A program made the translations under genes and the position numbers. The notes under the pieces are model-generated. The model saw nothing but the letters and a program-made list of their open reading frames with translations, was not told where the DNA came from and ran no database searches. Source: Buxus sempervirens (taxonomy: Eukaryota > Streptophyta > Magnoliopsida > Buxales > Buxaceae). Taken from it: DNA of 64,000 bases. Of the stretch, positions 9,650-21,915 are shown piece after piece (the stretch's first letter is position 1; the number at the start of each line of letters is the position of its first letter). Location of the stretch: the NCBI GenBank assembly GCA_947561395.2, contig OX387195.1, forward strand, positions 27,109,126-27,173,125. The letters are read 5' to 3'.

Positions 9650-12396
9650 CGCTTTAAATATTTATTTTACTAATATAATATAATATAATTAAATTTTAAT
9701 TAGTTAAACTATTGTTATTTATTTAAATAATTTAAGTATGTTATCCCAATGTATCAATAATAGTAATCCTTTAATTAAATAATAACTATTTAATTATTAA
9801 ATAATAGTTAATTAATAACTATTAATTAACCCCAACCTGTCCTCGTTACCAAATTAATAGGGGCCACATAATGAGAACAATTACGTCATTAACACACCAT
9901 GGATGAAAATTGTATAAATTTCACTAAAAAAATGGACTTTAATGGCAGTCTAAAAACGGACAGCAAAATATTGAATACCACTAATAAAAGATTTAATGAC
10001 ATGAGGAATTATTGCCATTAAAATCTTGGACTATAAATAAATTACTCATTGTAGTGCTTACACATGGTAACAAACGTCCAACTATTATATTTACTCATTG
10101 TAATGGTTATTTTAAAGGGAGCATCATATATATATGTTATTGTGCTTAGCACAGATAAAACAATTAGTTTTAAATTGATAAAATAATATGTAGTTGACAC
10201 AAACAATTCTTTTTTATAGATTCTTTAATTTCAAATATCTAATTAATAAAGTCGTTAGATATTAAAAAGCATCTCCTATTACAATTTTTCATTTTTCTTA
10301 ACTAGTAGATAATGTCAAAATATTCTAATCTAATAATCCAAATAAGATTATCTAATAAAATCAATATGTGATTATCGTTATTAAAAAAATAAAAAAATCA
10401 AATAAAACATAAATAATTATGAAAAAAATTTTAATTGATAAGAGTAAAATCATACTAAAATCAAACAAAAATAAACTAAGAACGATGATTTTTATTAAAT
10501 ATGACATTAAATGTTCCTAATATGAATATTAAGGAAAAAAAGGGGATCTAATTATTAATAGAAATTACATATGTTTCTAATTAATATGAATCCCAATATG
10601 ATTATTACTACTTTAGAATCCTAATTAAAAATATATTTCTAATTGATAAAAATTTAGAATTCTAGAATCCTAATTAATCAAAGATATATTTATAATTTAT
10701 AAGAATCTTGATCCACTAAAAAAATATCATCTTCGTATGATTCTAAATCCTATCTAACTAATTTGGATTATTTAGATTATTAATTAATATTCGGATTGAA
10801 GTTTTATTTTGTTCTTATCTTATACTTTTAGTAATAATAATAATAATTAGTTACCTTGTTTTTCCAAATTCTCTTTAACTTTCTATTTAATATTTTTTTT
10901 TAGTAAAAAATCTAAAAGGAAAGAACATTTTACAATCTATCTACATCCATTTGGATTGTTCATTCATAATGTACAATGACTAAGTAAAGAATGTTTATCC
11001 TATTAATGACAAAAAATTTTGTAACACAAAAGATCGTAGTTATTTGAAATCGAATTACTTAGATTAATAATTAATAATACAAGAGGATACTTTTTTTTTT
11101 ATTTGCTCTTATCTTAAATTTTTTGGAATATAAATCATTTACCCTTTCATAATATTCTATCTTATTACCTTATTATTTTTATACAAAAAGCTTTATATCC
11201 CATTTTTTCTTTTACAATAAGAATCCGTTACTTTTTGGAATTTAATTTAATTCTCTTGTTTTATACTTTAAATTATTTTCACTAAAAAAATTTTCCTTTT
11301 TTCAGGTAAAGTTAAAATTTTGCTACTACCTTATCATTTTTATAATAATAGCAGTTCGTTATCCCTTTTGAAATTCTATCCAACCTTCTATTTTTATTCC
11401 CTTTAACAATAAAATCTTTATCCTTTTTGACTCCCATATTATTAGATCAAAATTAAAAAGTATGAAAATTCAAATTACTTAGCTAATGATTAAATTAAAA
11501 CAAATCATAATATTATTTTTCATTTAGAATCCCAAAAGAAATTGTAAACAAAAAGGCAAAACATTTTTTATTCTTACGAATACTTTTCTTATTTTAAATT
11601 TAAAAGGAAAAATTAAAACATGTTTATCATCCCACCATAACATATCCTCAAGAATACAAAGAAAATTAGTTAAATAATTATAACGCTAAAATTCTAAATA
11701 ATATAAAGAAAACAGGGAGGATGACTAGGAAAATTAGTTGCAAACGTTTGTATTTCCTTTTACCTTCATTGCATTTCGATATATGCTGCAAAAAAAATAA
11801 TTATTTTACTTTTAATAGAAGTAATATATTTATTACATTTTTTTATTATCATAATCTAATAAAAACAAACTATTTCTATTCACTTACAGAAACATATTTA
11901 TTAATTTTATCATTGTATTGTTTCTATATTAAGGCATTAATGTAAATTTATTATCAGATTATATGTCAAATATCTTACATATAATAAAGAAATCCTTGAA
12001 ATTGTAAGAAACACTCAAAATATGTTCTAAAATAAAAATTCAAATTAAAAATCTATTAAAAAGCATATCCGAACTCAACGAAATAATTTTATATTTTGAA
12101 ATTCTCTAATATCTATTAAAAACAATAACTCTTATAAATAAAATGTGGGCCTCTTTTTTGCTATATATATAAAATTAAAAAAAAAAGTTGAGAATTTTCT
12201 TCTAAACTAAATTAAAAAAATATTCCAGAAGTAACAACTTTAAATATGTGCAAATTAAATCACAGCTCTTTATGTAATGACCATTAAATTGTGGCAAAAA
12301 ACATAAATTAAACAGCAATTTTTATTTCCTAATAAACATAATATATATATATATATATGTATGTATATATTTTTTTTTTTTGTTGGAATATGTATG

Positions 12397-12427
<31 letters not shown>

Positions 12428-12438
12428 ATATATATATG

Positions 12439-12481
<43 letters not shown>

Positions 12482-12780
12482 ATATGATGCTCCCTTTTTT
12501 TTATTATCTTTCTAAGAAAAGAAAAACATTTTTTGATAAAATAATATTTTCACACACATCATTTTTATTACAACATTGAAGCATAAACATATGCATATTT
12601 CCTAATTATAAGTACAAAATATGTACTTAAATAAATTTTAAACATATATTTGAAATAATTTTTCAAATTTGAGTTGTATTAGAAGCTGATGTTTGTAAAA
12701 TAATTTAAAAAATAAAATTAAATATAAAAATTGTCTTTTGCTCTAATATTTAAAATAGACTGTTAAATAAATCATAAACT
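9650..12780. other. AT-rich gene-free region
   Basis: About 3.1 kb of very AT-rich DNA made of short A/T runs and TTAATTAA-like words. No frame longer than about 75 codons carries a recognisable domain, and I see no TIR or LTR pair. It could be a matrix-attachment-like or old transposon-derived region; neither can be shown from the sequence alone. Confidence 0.6.
12341..12486. repeat. TA/TATG compound microsatellite
   Basis: Alternating (TA)n tracts are separated by TATGTATG interruptions, with one T-run near 12370. The array is able to form cruciforms. Confidence 0.9.
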
Positions 12781-14182
12781 TATAATCATTCCCAACCACG
12801 TTGGCAATAGCTCACACGTCTAAAGGCATGAACAGATTTGTAAAAGGCAAAAACAGTAAAAAAGGCAAAGAAACACAGATTTATGCCGGTTGATGAGAAC
12901 AAACAAAGAGAGATGGAGAGCTGAGGTTCAACCAAGATTCATGTGAAGCCAGGAATTCACATAGATTTGGATTCTCCAACTCCGAGAAGCAAGTCTTTTA
13001 TGAATTTGTCTGACCAGTCGATAGAAGCCATGGAGATTGATAGATGCTTATGCAAGGGAAACGCTAGGACAATGAGCAGTTGGAAACTTGAAAAAAAAGA
13101 AGGAAACAGACACGTAGTCTGGCCAATAAAATAAAATTATAATAATAAAAAAGGCTAATCTATTCATACCATCAAGAAAAGGCTAGTAGATTTTTTTTTT
13201 CCATTTTTTTTTTGTGTAAATAGAGGCTAGAAGGTGATGATGGTATGCCTTTTAACACCGATATCTTCTTCCACACATACATGCCAAGGGAACACTAGGA
13301 CTAAGAATAAGAAGCTATGGTACAGGAGAAGCACAGATCCATGGATTTTAAGCTAAGATGATGAACACAGAAAGACCTGAAATAATTAACCAGTAGCCGA
13401 ACAATCAACCGATGAGCAAGAGCAAGTGAACAATCGATGCACATGCAACTGAAGAAAGATACAAGAGTTTCATGTTCTAAAGCAATTAAAGAGGAACTGT
13501 TTGAGTCTGTTAGGGTGAGATCCATTGGGGGACCCACCAGGCTAAGCTGGCTTATTGTAAGGCCCAGGTTTACTTGAAGATTTGGAAATGTCCAAAATCT
13601 CCCCTTGATTTAATTTCTTTGATTTTAACCAAATTTATTTCATTAAATTGGTTAAAAATCCATTTTTTTGATATCATGTTGACCTGCACCGTGCTCGGCA
13701 TCAAACTCACTTTGGCATGAAGACGAAGATTCTTCAGCCCTTGGTTTGAAGGCAACACCCCCTTCCACGGGAGGAAAGTGGTGGTATGGTGGCCCGGATG
13801 GCCTTGCCTTAGGTCTGGGCCATATCATGCATGATAACGCAAAAGCAATAAGGAACATGAACATGAAATGGTGCTGTAGTGTGCTTGTGTGCATGCTGAG
13901 CAGAAACCAAAGTGTGAATGTGTGTGTGCTTGAGTGTGTACAAACCAGTGAAACCACATAAAAGAGAGGGGAAAAGGGGAGAAAAATTAATTACAGTCAT
14001 CCAACATGAAAAATAGACCCAAAAAAACTAATCTTCATGCCTGTAAGCCTTCAGGTACTCCATCATCTTGCAGTCATCAGCTCCTTGTCCTTGGGGTAAT
14101 CTTCATGATGTAGAAAGTTCATACACATTCTATACATTAAATCCATACACTTTCCTCCACCCATGAACCCTTCCAAATACAT

Positions 14183-14227
<45 letters not shown>

Positions 14228-15200
14228 AAAAAAAAGCCTAACTTGTGGAAATAACCTCTCATTCGCAAGGAGGAAAGAAAATAATGCTCAAAAGAGGAAG
14301 AAAACCATAATAGCATGCTTTATATCACTTTATTCATATAAGCATCAATTTGTGTATATAAAGAAAGGGATTAGATAGACTTACCTTCGAAGGGTGATGG
14401 CCTTGATCATGTTTAAGGTCTCCAAAAGCTCCTTTCAGCAGTTGGAACACTCCCCTTGGCCCAGACATGATTGATTCCTTGATGAGAGAGAGAAGCTTTC
14501 AGGTCCTTGGCTTGGTTCTCAAGGGTTTGGGAGAGCTAAAGGGTGATTTTTGGATGGTTTTGAGGGTGGAAAAGGTTTAGGAAGAGTGGTTTCCGGAACT
14601 AAGAGGAGAGGAGAGGAAAGCAGAGAAATGGTCGAAGATATGTGCCTCGGAGAAAATTAGCTTTAATAGCCAACTTGAGTTGCACAGTACACACAGATAG
14701 TGGCTTTAGCACTGTGCTCAGTGCCAATTGATGGGTTGTGTCATTGCACCACAACCGACAATCCCTTTGCAAAGCACGGTGCTAAAAGACAAAAATATAA
14801 AGCCATGACCAGGTCTCAAAGAGATATTAAAAGAAGAATAGCTAAAAGCATAACATAGCATGATAAAAAGAATAGAAAAAGACAATCAGGCTATCACTTA
14901 AGTACTTGTGAAAATAAAGAAAGGGTTGAAGTGTTATAGTGCATGTAATATTAAAATGGGAAGAGACTTGTGAAAAGGTTCACAACAAGTGATTGCTGTT
15001 ATCCCATTGAAAGAATGATAATCAAATGCAGGAAAAATGATTCCTATTGAATCCCATTCTTGATTATTTTTCCTATTTTTCAGGTATGATGAAATAATTA
15101 TGGTTTCCTTTTTGCCCTTTTTTGCTGTATTGATTCATGGAATCCATAGTGACTTTTGATGGGTGATTATGACTTTTGGTTGTGTTCGTAAAATTTTTTT
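12781..15200. other. Gene-free DNA with weak repeat signals
   Basis: I recognise no gene. A TTTAGCACTGTGCT-like segment near 14705 and a partner GCACGGTGCTAAAAG near 14776 form an imperfect inverted repeat, suggesting a small Mutator-like or other foldback element. The stretch 13540-13830 has the look of retrotransposon-derived sequence, but I find no convincing LTR ends. Confidence 0.4.
14187..14226. repeat. (AG)n microsatellite
   Basis: An uninterrupted AG dinucleotide tract of about 20 units. Confidence 0.95.
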
Positions 15201-15209
15201 TTCCTGTTT

Positions 15210-15353
15210 GCATTGAAAAGTTTCAGGTTGAGATGGTTCAACCAGCTAGATCCAAGGATCAACAAGAGGGCATTTAGTGAGGATGAAGAGGAAAAACTCA
15301 TGGCTGTCCATAGTTTTTATGGTAATAAATGGGCCACAATAGCTAGGCTATAA
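15210..15353 (+). pseudogene. R2R3-MYB exon fragment
   Basis: The frame reads KSFRLRWFNQLDPRINKR, then AFSEDEEEKLMAVHSFYGNKW and ATIARL, then TAA at 15351-15353. This is the end of MYB repeat R2 and most of R3, with the spaced Trp residues of R3 visible at GNKWATIA. It most resembles the MYB52/54/56/105/117 group, where the usual text is KSCRLRWFNQLDPRINRRAF. The conserved Cys of KSCRLRW is Phe. The FPGRTDNAVKNHW continuation is missing and a stop replaces it. No first exon or C-terminal region is found, so this is a relic, not a gene. Confidence 0.7.
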
Positions 15354-15742
15354 TGCAGAGAGCATTCCAACGTTTACAGGATAAGGTAGCCCCTTCACTC
15401 CTCAAGCCCTCAACAAGAGGTTTGGTATGACCCATCAAAAGGATGCTCACAAGAAGAAACATGGTGCCTGATGTGAGGAGAAGATAATGCAAAAACCAAA
15501 CATTATCAATCTTTAACTGAAGGCATACATTGCAATAAATGATTAGTGAGGCTCTTCTATGAGCAATTCAGTATGCATGCAATTCCAAGGACAATACACA
15601 GGCAGATGATTTAAGAAAATCCGGGTCTACTAAAATCAATAATGATGCAAGCAGAAACTATTTTTCAAAAAACAGATGTGGAACCATCCAAAAAGGTAGG
15701 GGAGTTATTGTTCTCTGCCAATTGTGATAATCACAATGACAG

Positions 15743-16110
15743 CTAGAATGCATATGTGAAAACATGTAAAATTGTACATGAAAGCAAGCTAATATGATTG
15801 AGAACAGACCCAGAAAGCTGATTGGAATATGACCTGTAACTAAGGCACAAATTCTTCAGATATCCTGAAATTCCACGTGGATTACAACCTGTAAAGTTGT
15901 TTTCATTTGCTCCGAATGGTGACAGCGTCTCAAAGGTGGAAAGGCTATTGGGTACCACTTATTCTACTGGAAGATGGAATGAGTATAACCAACTTTGATA
16001 GCTCTTCTACTCTGTTAAGAACAGACCTAGAAAGCTGATTCTTACTGAGATGTCAAAGTCAGATTTCCTTTTGCCAAGAGGCCTCAGCCTCTATATCATG
16101 GGAAAGGGTA
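15743..16110 (-). pseudogene. LRR-protein relic
   Basis: The minus strand reads ENNFTGCNPRGISGYLKNLC followed by LSYRSYSNQLSGSV. Further upstream on the same strand it reads LSKNQLSRSVLN, broken by stops. The spacing LxLSxNxLSGS and NxFTGxxPxGIS is that of plant leucine-rich repeats. Frames are interrupted and no kinase or signal peptide is seen, so this is at most a decayed fragment of an LRR receptor-like gene. Confidence 0.35.
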
Positions 16111-16673
16111 TTGCTGAAAAGCTCTTCAAGGTAAGTAAAGTTTCACCACCTGCATTCCATCTATTGGCTTGTACAAAGACCTAAGGAAGCAAACCTCCTT
16201 ACAGAGGAAAACCTATGACGGGCTTGATAGATTTGACCTTCAAAAGAATTGATTGAGGTCTGCATTTTCTCCTTCAAAACAATGGATTTTCCAAGTTTGG
16301 TAGGAAGAGACAATTGAACAAGTTGGTGCTAGGATTCAAGCTTTTACATCCAACCAACACATTTGGTTGGAAACCAATGTTTTTCCCAATAAAATTTTAA
16401 GAAGTCTAAGAACTTTACAACCTATTTTACTGAAATTCAATATCTTCAAACCATTTATCATGGCACAATCCATGAAGAGTCCATCAGGAATCGAGCTCAG
16501 AAAGTAGTTGGAGAGATTAATAGACTATTAAGGAATCAATCTGATACACCACATTAGGAAAGTCAAAGCCAGAGAGCCAAAACCAGAGGGGGAGAAATGG
16601 ATTACGGAACAAAAGCGATAAACAATAAAAAAGCAGATTGTTGGAATAAAAAGAAACAGTAGAACACTTTAAC

Positions 16674-16676
<3 letters not shown>

Positions 16677-16721
<45 letters not shown>
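16677..16721. repeat. (AG)n microsatellite
   Basis: An AG dinucleotide tract of about 22 units. The flanks (16130-16670 and 16730-17600) hold no recognisable gene. Confidence 0.95.
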
Positions 16722-16725
<4 letters not shown>

Positions 16726-17603
16726 GCTGAATGCCTGAAGACGCTGTGAAGTGTCATAGATGCAGTGAAGAGCATGCTGTGGAGAGTTGAAGATGGGAGA
16801 AGACGCCTAGGGACTCGGGCTCAAGCTTGTGCTTTTTTCCACAATTCTCAAGTTGAGAATTGCAAAAACAGGGGTCGTAGCATTTTCTAAAGAATTGGAG
16901 GAAAATTTTCCAATTCTAATTCCTTATATCTACTGAACGAAAAAATTAAAATTCTTTAGTCATTTCTAGGCCAATTATTTACACTCAAATAATTTTTTGA
17001 ATTCTAAGCCCAATTCAGAATACTATTTTAAGGTAAGAATCAAAAACCAATTCAAATACTTACTTCAAATTTCACCCCAATTCCTTTAACCAATGGGAGC
17101 CTAGTTCTGATGCTTTTGGAACTACTTTGCTCCATGTCACTTGCATCATCTTCAGACTAAAAGGTATAGGTGAGCCTTGTAGAAGCTTCAGTCCCCCCAA
17201 AATCAATTTTTTGACCAGCATATGTTCTCATTATGGCTAATGCAATGCTATTACAAACTGAAAGTAGAACCACCATTCAATTTGGATTCTCTGAAATATC
17301 TTCTGCACAAAATCAACTGATTGGGATGGTCACAAACCTTAGAAATTTCTCACAGAACACAATTCCAGCCTGTTCTTTCAGGTGTCACAATCTTCTGACG
17401 TGATCAATATGTTAATTGTATCAATACCCAAGTCAGATCCTATAAAACTGTACCATAATATATGGAGTTTACATTATGGACTTATAATTTATCTTCTTAC
17501 TATCAGTGTTATAAATCATTGTAGGACAATTAACCCTACTTATGATTTGCTCAAGCTTTCCTTCGTTCTTTGTTTTCCTTCACTGGATGATAGGTACTTC
17601 GGA

Positions 17604-17971
17604 TACTCACCCGTGACCACCATGGTAGGCCACTATCCTACCATCGAAAGTTGATAGGGCAGAAATTTGAATGATACATTGCCAGTACGAGGGCCGTGTG
17701 ATCTGTTGAGTTATCATGAATCATCACAGCAACAGGCATAGCCTGCGTCGACTTTTTGTCTAATAAATGCATCCTTTCTAAAATTCGGGGTTTGTTGCAC
17801 GTATTAGCTCTAGAATTACAACAATTATCCGAGTAGTAGATACCATCAAAAAAACTATAACTGATTTAGTGAGCCATTTGCAGTTTCACAGTCAAAATTA
17901 GTTCATACTTAACACATGCATGGCTTAATCTTTGAGACAAGCAAATGACTAATGGCAGGATCAACCAGGTA
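17604..17971 (-). rRNA. 18S rRNA 5' fragment (degenerate)
   Basis: Read on the minus strand, the segment begins TACCTGGTTGATCCTGCCA at 17971, exactly the 5' end of eukaryotic 18S rRNA. It continues through the AAGATTAAGCCATGCATG, CTACTCGGATAA, TTCTAGAGCTAATACGTGC and TCGATGGTAGGATAGTGGCC blocks to about 17604, roughly the first 370 nt of a ~1.8-kb gene. Similarity then stops abruptly. Many substitutions are present even in universally conserved helices, several of them CpG to TpG/CpA (GATAACCG reads GATAATTG; CTCGACGGATCGC reads CTCAACAGATCAC). It is therefore a silent rDNA relic, not an expressed gene. The DNA upstream of its 5' end is the tandem array. Confidence 0.92.
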
Positions 17972-18065
17972 GCATTCCTCTTTGAGGTCGACATCGCACG
18001 ATTGTGCCCGAAGACATTCGGGCGGCCGGAGCGACTACGACCGTCTTGCTAGTTGAGAAACAAAT
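17972..18065 (-). other. 5'ETS-like junction upstream of the 18S relic
   Basis: These ~94 bases join the 18S 5' end to the first tandem unit. On the minus strand the sequence runs into GAATGCTACCTGG, the usual ETS/18S junction of plants, with a CpG-rich GTGCGATGTCGACCTC stretch before it. It is best read as the end of the external transcribed spacer; there is no coding content. Confidence 0.65.
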
Positions 18066-21000
18066 TTGAGGCAATAAGGGTCTCTTATTATTCCCATGCC
18101 TACAAAAATATTCCGGAACCATAAGCTCGAACAACACTCGTGCACCATGCTCGCTCGGGATGGAGCAAGATGGACACACAAGCACGCCCCAATATGGGCC
18201 ACCACTCGTCCCCCTTCAATGACAGACAGAGACAGCAGTAAAAAGGGATAAGATCGATTCCCCTTTCTCGGGTAAGCAATATAGAAACCATATCAAGACC
18301 AACATTGCTCGGGTGCCACTGGAGCATAACTGGAGATGCACATGCCCGAGCAATTGCCTGCCCGAGCAAGCAAACTGCGACGCACACATAGCAACAACCG
18401 CTCACACAACTTCACGTAAACCAATGAGAAAACAACACCCCAATGTCCTGTGACTCGCAAGGCATTGAATCCAAGTAAGCACACAGGACAAAAGTGAATC
18501 TATGGTCCATTGGCACCGCTAAGTGCGAAGTCCAAGCACATACAACCGTATGGGTTGCCCGGGCAATTTACCATCTTTGCACAAGGCAATAAGGGTCTCT
18601 TATTATTCCCATGCCTACAAAAATATTCCGCATCCATAAGTTCAAGAAACACTTGTGCACCATGCCCGCCCAGGATGGAGCGAAATGGACACATAAGCAC
18701 ACCCCAATACGGGCCACCTCGTGTCCCCCTTCAATGAGAGCGAGAGACGGCAGTAGAAAGGGATAACATCGATTCCCCTTGCTCGGGTATGCAATACAGA
18801 AACCATATCAAGACCAACATTGCTCGGGTGCCACGGGAACATAACTGGAGCGACACATGCGTGAGCAATCGCCTGCCCGAGCAAGCACACTGTGACGTGC
18901 ACATATCAACAACCGCCCAAACACCTTCACGTAAACCAATGATAAAATGACCCCCAATGTCCTATGACTCACAAGGCATTGAATTCAAGCAAGCATAAAG
19001 GACATAAGTTAATCGATGGCCCATTGGCACCACTAAGTGCGAAGTCTAAGCTCATGCACCCGTATGGGTTGCTCTGGCACAATATCATTTTTGCACAAGA
19101 CAATAAGGGTCCCTTATTATTCTCATGCCTACAAAAATATTCTGCATCCATAAGCTCGAGCAACACTCGTGCACCATGCCCGCTCAGGATGCACCGAGAT
19201 GGACACACAAGCACGCCCCAATACGGGCCACCTCTTGTCCCCCTTCAATGAGAGCCAGAGACGGCAGTAGAAAGGGATAAGATCAATTCCCCTTGTTTGG
19301 GTATGCAATACAGAAACCATATCAAGACCAACGTTGCTCGGGTACCATGGGAACATAACTGGTGCGACACATGCGCGAGCAATAGCCTACTCGAGCAAGC
19401 AAACTGCGACACGCACATAGCAACAACTGCCCACACACCTTCACGTAAACCAATGACAAAACGACCCCACAATGTCCTGTGACTCGCAAGGCATTGAATC
19501 CAAGCAATCATAAAGGACATAAGTTAATCGATGGCCCATTGGCACAACTAAGTGCGAAGTCCAAGCTCATGCACCCAAATGGGTTGCTCGGGGAACAATA
19601 TAATTTTCGCACAAGGCAATATGGGTCTCTTATTATTCCCGTGCCTACAAAAGTATTCCGCATCCATAAGCTCAAGAAACACTAGTGCACCATGCTCACT
19701 CAAGATGGAGCAAGATGGACACACAAGTACGCCCCAATACGGGCCACCTCTTGTCCACCTTCAGTGACAGCCAGAGACGGCAGTAGAAAGGGATAAGAAC
19801 GATTCCCCTTGTTCGGGTATGCAATACAGAAACCATATGAAGACCAACGTTACTCGGATGCCACGAGAACATAACTGGAGCGACACATGTGCAAGCAATC
19901 GCCTGCCCGAGCAAGCAAACTGCAATGCGCACATAGCAACAACCGCCCACACACCTTCACGTAGACCAATGAGAAAACGACCACCCAATGTCTTGTAACG
20001 CGCAATGCATTGAATCCAAGCAACCACAAAGGATATAAGTGAATCGATGGCCCATTGGCATCGCTATGTGCGAAGTCTAACTCATGCACCCGTATGGGTT
20101 GCTTGGGCACAATATCATCTTTGCACAAGGCAATAAGGGTCTCTTATTATTCCCGTGCATACAAAAATATTCCGCATCCATAAGCTGGAGCAACAATCGT
20201 GCACTGTGCCCCCTCGGGCTGGAGCGAGATGGAGACACAAGCACGCCCCAATACAGGCCACCACTTGTCCCCCTTCAATGAGAGCCAGAGACGACAGTAG
20301 AAACGGATAAGATCGATTCCCCTTGTTCAAGTATGCAATACAAAAACCATATCATGACCAACGTTGCTCGGGTGGCACAGGAACATAACTGGAGCAACAC
20401 ATGCGCGAGCAATAGCCTGCCCTAGAAAGCAAATTGCGACGCACACATAGCAACAACCGCCCACACACCTTCACGTAAACCAATGAGAAAACGACCCCCC
20501 AATGTCCTCTGACTCGCAAGGCATTGAATGCAAGCAAGCACACAGGGCATAAGTGAATTGATGGCCCATTGGAACCGCTAAGTGCGAAGGTGAAGAACAT
20601 GAACTTGTACGGGTTGCTCAGGCACAATATCATCTTTGCACAAGGCAATAAGGGTCTCCTAATATATGCGTGTCTAAAAAAATATTCTGCATCCATAAGT
20701 TCGAGCAAGACTCGTGCACCGTGCCCGCTCGAGATGGAGCGAGATGGACATACAAGCACGGCCCAAAACGGGCCACAACTTGTCCCCCTTCAATGAGAAT
20801 AAGAGACGACAGTAAAAAGGGATAAGAACGATTCCCTTTGTTCGGATATGTAATACAGAAACCATATAAGGACCAAGGTTGCTCGGGTGCCACGGGAACA
20901 TAACTAGAGCGACACATGCGCGAGCAATCGCCTGCCCGAGCAAGCAAATTGCGACGCGCACATAACAACTGCCCACACACCTTCACGTAAACCAATGACA

Positions 21001-21677
21001 AAACGACCCCACAATGTCCTGTGACTCACAAGGCATTGAATTCAAGCAAGCACAAAGGACATAAGTTAAACGATGGCCCATTGGCACCGCTAAGTGCGAA
21101 ATCTAAGGTCATGCACCCGTATGGGTTGCTCTGGCACAATATTATTTTTGCACAAGGCAATAAGGGTCCCTTATTATTCCCGTGCCTATAAAAATATTCT
21201 GCATCCATAAGCTCAAGCAACACTCGTGCACCATGCCCGCTCGGGATGGAGCGAGATGGACACACAAGCACGCCCCAATACCGGCCACCTCTTGTCCCCC
21301 TTCAATGAGAGCAAGAGATGGCAAAAGAAACGGATAAGATCGATTCCCCTTGCTTTGGGTATGCAATACAGAAACCATATCAAGACCAACGTTGCTCGAG
21401 TGCCACGGGAACATAACTGGAGCGACACATGAGCGAGCAATCGCCTGCCCGAGCAAGCAAACTGCGACATGCACATAGCAACAACCGCCCACACACCTTC
21501 ACGTAAACCAATGAGAAAACAACCCCCCAATGTCCTATGACTCGCAAGGTATTGAATCCAAGCAAGAACACAAGAAATAAGTGAATCAATATCCCATTGG
21601 CACCATTAAGTGCGAAGTCTAAGCTCATGCACCTATATGGGTTGCCCGGGCACAATATCATCTTTGCACAAGGCAAT

Positions 21678-21915
21678 AAGGGTCTCTTATTATTCGCGTG
21701 GCAACGCGCAAATAGCAACAACCGCCCACACACCTTCACGTAAACCAATGAGAAAACAACCACCTAATGTCTTGTAACTCGCAATGCATTGAATCCAAGC
21801 AACCACAAAGGATATAAGTGAATCGATGGCCTATTGGCATCGCTATGTGCGAAGTCTAAGCTCATGCACCCGTATGGGTTGCTCGGGCACAATATCATCT
21901 TTGCACAAGGTAATA
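21678..21915. repeat. Internally deleted satellite unit (237 bp)
   Basis: At about 21698 the text jumps from the TTATTATTCGCGTG part of the unit straight to GCAACGCGCAAATAGCAAC, which normally lies ~280 bases later. The copy is 237 instead of ~515 bp, a unit-internal deletion with the short shared word GTG(C/G)CAAC/GCG at the junction. Confidence 0.85.
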
